DNA from: Methanoregula sp.
GTDB lineage: Archaea; Halobacteriota; Methanomicrobia; Methanomicrobiales; Methanospirillaceae
Length of the DNA stretch: 6,741 nt
Direction: 5' to 3'
Assembly (NCBI GenBank): GCA_022710665.1
Contig: JAKLGN010000073.1
Span: 1 to 6,741, forward strand
Below the pieces are notes generated by a model. The model worked only from the letters and a program-made list of their open reading frames with translations, had not been told where the DNA came from and ran no database searches. This document shows, one piece after another, positions 4,919 to 6,741 of the stretch (position 1 is the first letter of the stretch; each line of letters opens with the position of its first letter). A program made the translations under genes and the position numbers.

Positions 4919-5689
4919 TCACGGCGCGGGCGGTTCCCCGCCATCCGGACGGAACGTGCCGGGGGGCAGGGTAATCTCGAACCGTACCCCTTTCTCCTGA
5001 TCACCGGTCTCGCTGATGGTCATTCCCGTAGCCGCGAGGATCTCCCGTGCAAGGAAGAGGCCCCAGCCGGACCCCTTGCCGTACCCGCGTTCAAAGATCT
5101 TCTCCTTGTCCGTGGCCGGGATACATGCCCCGTTGTTTTCCACGAGGAGAAGCGTGGAACGGCCGGTCTGCCGGATGGATATTTTCATCTCGGTCACGCT
5201 CTCCCCGTGAAGCAGGGTAGTATCGAACAGATGGTGGAATACCCGGTCGAAAAGCGGGTCCGCAAGCACGGAAGCCCCCCCGGTATCCACGGTGATCCTG
5301 ACCTGTTTGAAGTCGAATTCCTCGCTTACGCGGTGTACAAGGTTCCGTATGTTCTGCCACCGGGGGGGATGAACGGCAATATTCTGGTAGTCCTTGGCAA
5401 ACTGGAACTGGTGCCGGATTTTGTTGAGCGCGGACTTCTCTTTTTCAAGAAAACTTTTAAATTTCGGATCCTCGGTCATCATCCCGAGCAGCTCGTTATA
5501 CATAAAAACCACGGTCAGCTGGTTCAGGACATCGTGGCGCGTGACATTGCCGATGATGTGCAGTTTCTTTTCAAGCAACGCTATCGTGGCATTCAGTTCG
5601 GCGAGGGTCTGAGAATCATTTGCATCCTGCCCTCCCGTACTGCAGGGCTTGTATGGTCTCCGGTCCAGTTCGCTTGCCTCCTGCGACAT
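4919..5689 (-). CDS. Soluble histidine kinase-like protein with altered ATP site
   Basis: A 256-residue cytosolic protein with the archaeal sensor-kinase core and no sensor (PAS) or membrane domain. Seen: a polar N-terminal stretch and short helix (about 27-45), H-box GNVTRHDVLNQLTVV with phospho-acceptor His52, a dimerisation helix pair (to about 108), then a GHKL ATPase domain (about 112-242) with KEKIFERGYGKGSGWGLFLA and RFEITLP. Odd: the N-box reads RVFHHLFDTTLLHG, where related kinases have Asn at the two key positions, and the D-x-G-x-G box reads NNGAC. The GxG loop (208-210) is intact. Weak ATP binding or a pseudokinase is possible. An ATG at 5704 in frame is less likely than 5689, because AAGGAGTGAG lies between them as a good ribosome binding site. 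Divergent from cofG; no response regulator nearby. Confidence 0.85.
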   Translation of the reverse strand: MSQEASELDRRPYKPCSTGGQDANDSQTLAELNATIALLEKKLHIIGNVTRHDVLNQLTVVFMYNELLGMMTEDPKFKSFLEKEKSALNKIRHQFQFAKDYQNIAVHPPRWQNIRNLVHRVSEEFDFKQVRITVDTGGASVLADPLFDRVFHHLFDTTLLHGESVTEMKISIRQTGRSTLLLVENNGACIPATDKEKIFERGYGKGSGWGLFLAREILAATGMTISETGDQEKGVRFEITLPPGTFRPDGGEPPAP

Positions 5690-5839
5690 TCTCACTCCTT
5701 GCATACCGTGGCGGATGCTGCCCGGTTCTGGTATTCACAACTATTACCTGCCCGCTACATTATGGTTACCGTTTGACTACCTCACCGCGCAGGAGAACGC
5801 AGGGTCAACATTCAAGAGAGAAGACGATCATCACTTCTC
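5690..5839. promoter_or_regulatory. Divergent promoter region between the histidine kinase and cofG
   Basis: 150 bases serving two opposite genes. The AT-rich patch at 5744-5768 contains ATTATGG and TATTACC and is the only reasonable TATA zone: read on the minus strand, CCATAATG lies about 70 bases before the kinase ATG. On the plus strand ACATTATGG would start cofG with a leader of roughly 50 bases; the cofG ATG has only a weak GAGAGAAG purine tract upstream. No clear repeats were seen. Promoter positions are guesses. Confidence 0.35.
5691..5700 (-). promoter_or_regulatory. Ribosome binding site that fixes the histidine kinase start
   Basis: Minus strand AAGGAGTGAG, complementary to the archaeal 16S 3' end, with five bases between GGAG and the ATG at 5689. 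It lies inside what would be codons 2-5 if the ATG at 5704 were used, so it favours the shorter protein. Confidence 0.6.
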
Positions 5840-6741
5840 ATGCACGACCGGCCGGTCACATTCTCGAAAAATGTATTTCTCCCGCTCACAACGGTCTGCC
5901 GGAACCGGTGCGGGTACTGCGGTTTTTGGACACCGGTGCAGGAAGGGTGCCTCATGGCACCGGACGAGGTTGACAGGATCCTGAAAACGGGGGCAGCACT
6001 GGGGTGCACTGAAGCCCTCTTCACCTTTGGAGAGCGCCCGGAAGAGGACCCGGGATTTCCTGCCGTCATCCATGCGGCCGGGTTCCGGACAATCCTTGAT
6101 TATTGCCTCGCAATGTGCAAAACGAGCATAGGATACGGGATTCTTCCCCACACGAATGCGGGTATCCTGTCCATTGACGAAATGGAACGTCTCCATGCGG
6201 TCAACGCGAGTATGGGGCTGATGCTCGAGACCACCGCACGGGTACCGGCACACCGGGGCTCGAAGGGAAAGGAGCCGGAAGTCCGGCTCACGATGATCGA
6301 GGATGCCGGAAAACTGAAGATCCCGTTTACCACCGGCCTTTTGCTCGGTATCGGGGAGCGGATGGCGGATCGTGAGGAATCCCTTCTGGCTATCCGGGAT
6401 ATCCACCGGCGCTACGGCCACATCCAGGAGATCATCATCCAGAACTTCTGTCCCAAGCCCGGCACCCCGATGGCGGCAGCGCCGGTCCCGCGGACGGACG
6501 AGATCTGCGGGACGATCCAGATGGCACGCGAGATCCTCCCGGAGGAGATCGCAGTCCAGATACCGCCAAACCTGATCGATGCTTCCCGGCTCCTTGCCTG
6601 CGGCGTCGATGACCTCGGGGGAGTCTCCCCGCTCACCATCGATTATGTCAACCCGGAACACCCGTGGCCGGCCGTTGAGGAACTCAGGAGACTGGCCGGG
6701 GCAAGGGGGATCCGCGAGCGGCTCTGCATCTACCCGCAGTT
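5840..6741 (+). CDS. cofG: FO synthase subunit 1, CofG (3' end outside window)
   Basis: Radical SAM enzyme that, with CofH, forms the deazaflavin FO from 5-amino-6-ribitylaminouracil and tyrosine; CofG performs the ring-closing step. 300 residues are present and the frame is open at the right edge. Seen: SKNVFLPLTTVCRNRCGYCGF (9-29) with the C-x3-C-x2-C cluster site (Cys20, 24, 27); ALFTFGERPEE (59-69); LPHTNAGIL (102-110); MGLMLETTA (125-133); IPFTTGLLLGIGE (161-173), the SAM-binding region; EIIIQNFCPKPGTPM (197-211); and IPPNLI (241-246). All are typical of CofG and distinct from CofH. The ATG at 5840 is the only reasonable start: the frame is open upstream to a TGA at 5774-5776 but has no start codon there. 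It has its own promoter region, separate from cofE and cofC. Confidence 0.95.
   Translation, partial: MHDRPVTFSKNVFLPLTTVCRNRCGYCGFWTPVQEGCLMAPDEVDRILKTGAALGCTEALFTFGERPEEDPGFPAVIHAAGFRTILDYCLAMCKTSIGYGILPHTNAGILSIDEMERLHAVNASMGLMLETTARVPAHRGSKGKEPEVRLTMIEDAGKLKIPFTTGLLLGIGERMADREESLLAIRDIHRRYGHIQEIIIQNFCPKPGTPMAAAPVPRTDEICGTIQMAREILPEEIAVQIPPNLIDASRLLACGVDDLGGVSPLTIDYVNPEHPWPAVEELRRLAGARGIRERLCIYPQ

Noticed and set aside
5207..5776. 189-codon plus-strand frame opposite the histidine kinase
   Set aside because: The kinase frame on the other strand has the H-box, GxG loop and a ribosome binding site; this one has no motif or start signal.
5831..6661. 276-codon minus-strand frame opposite cofG
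   Set aside because: Antisense to a clear radical SAM gene; the long opening comes from GC-ending codons in cofG.

Overview
The window reads as chromosomal DNA of a methanogenic archaeon, most likely order Methanomicrobiales. Three genes for making the deazaflavin coenzyme F420 (cofE, cofC, cofG) lie within 6.7 kb, and archaeal traits recur: probable leaderless promoters, oligo-T terminators without strong hairpins, a GGAG-type ribosome binding site, an archaeal soluble histidine kinase and a polyprenol-kinase-like membrane protein. The order-level placement is inferred from protein character, not from a database search.

Layout, left to right. (1) Plus strand: the C-terminal end of a dihydropteroate synthase-family protein overlaps cofE (F420-0:glutamate ligase) by ATGA. 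A 46-codon reading frame overlaps the end of cofE in the same way. (2) Minus strand, convergent: cofC (2-phospho-L-lactate guanylyltransferase), followed through a TAATG overlap by a 43-codon frame not normally called. (3) A compact divergent promoter region with a tandem 10-bp repeat separates cofC from a plus-strand stand-alone GyrI-like effector-binding protein. (4) A stretch of about 470 bases with several GC-rich hairpins and no convincing gene. (5) A minus-strand pair: an exported, probably N-glycosylated lipoprotein overlapping by ATGA a SEC59/dolichol-kinase-like membrane protein, perhaps followed by a GTGA-coupled small frame. (6) A minus-strand soluble histidine-kinase-like protein whose ATP-binding motifs are altered. 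(7) Divergent from it, cofG (FO synthase subunit 1), running off the right edge.

How the genes fit together. CofG helps make the deazaflavin chromophore FO. CofC activates 2-phospho-L-lactate with GTP so that CofD (not in the window) can join it to FO. CofE then adds the gamma-linked glutamate tail. The genes are split over three transcription units rather than one operon. The lipoprotein and polyprenol kinase look like an envelope or glycosylation unit unrelated to F420. No mobile element, CRISPR array, tRNA or rRNA was seen. The points most worth a second look are the histidine kinase lacking its usual ATP-site residues, the repeats between the cofC and GyrI-like promoters, and the small frames coupled to the ends of cofE, cofC and the polyprenol kinase.
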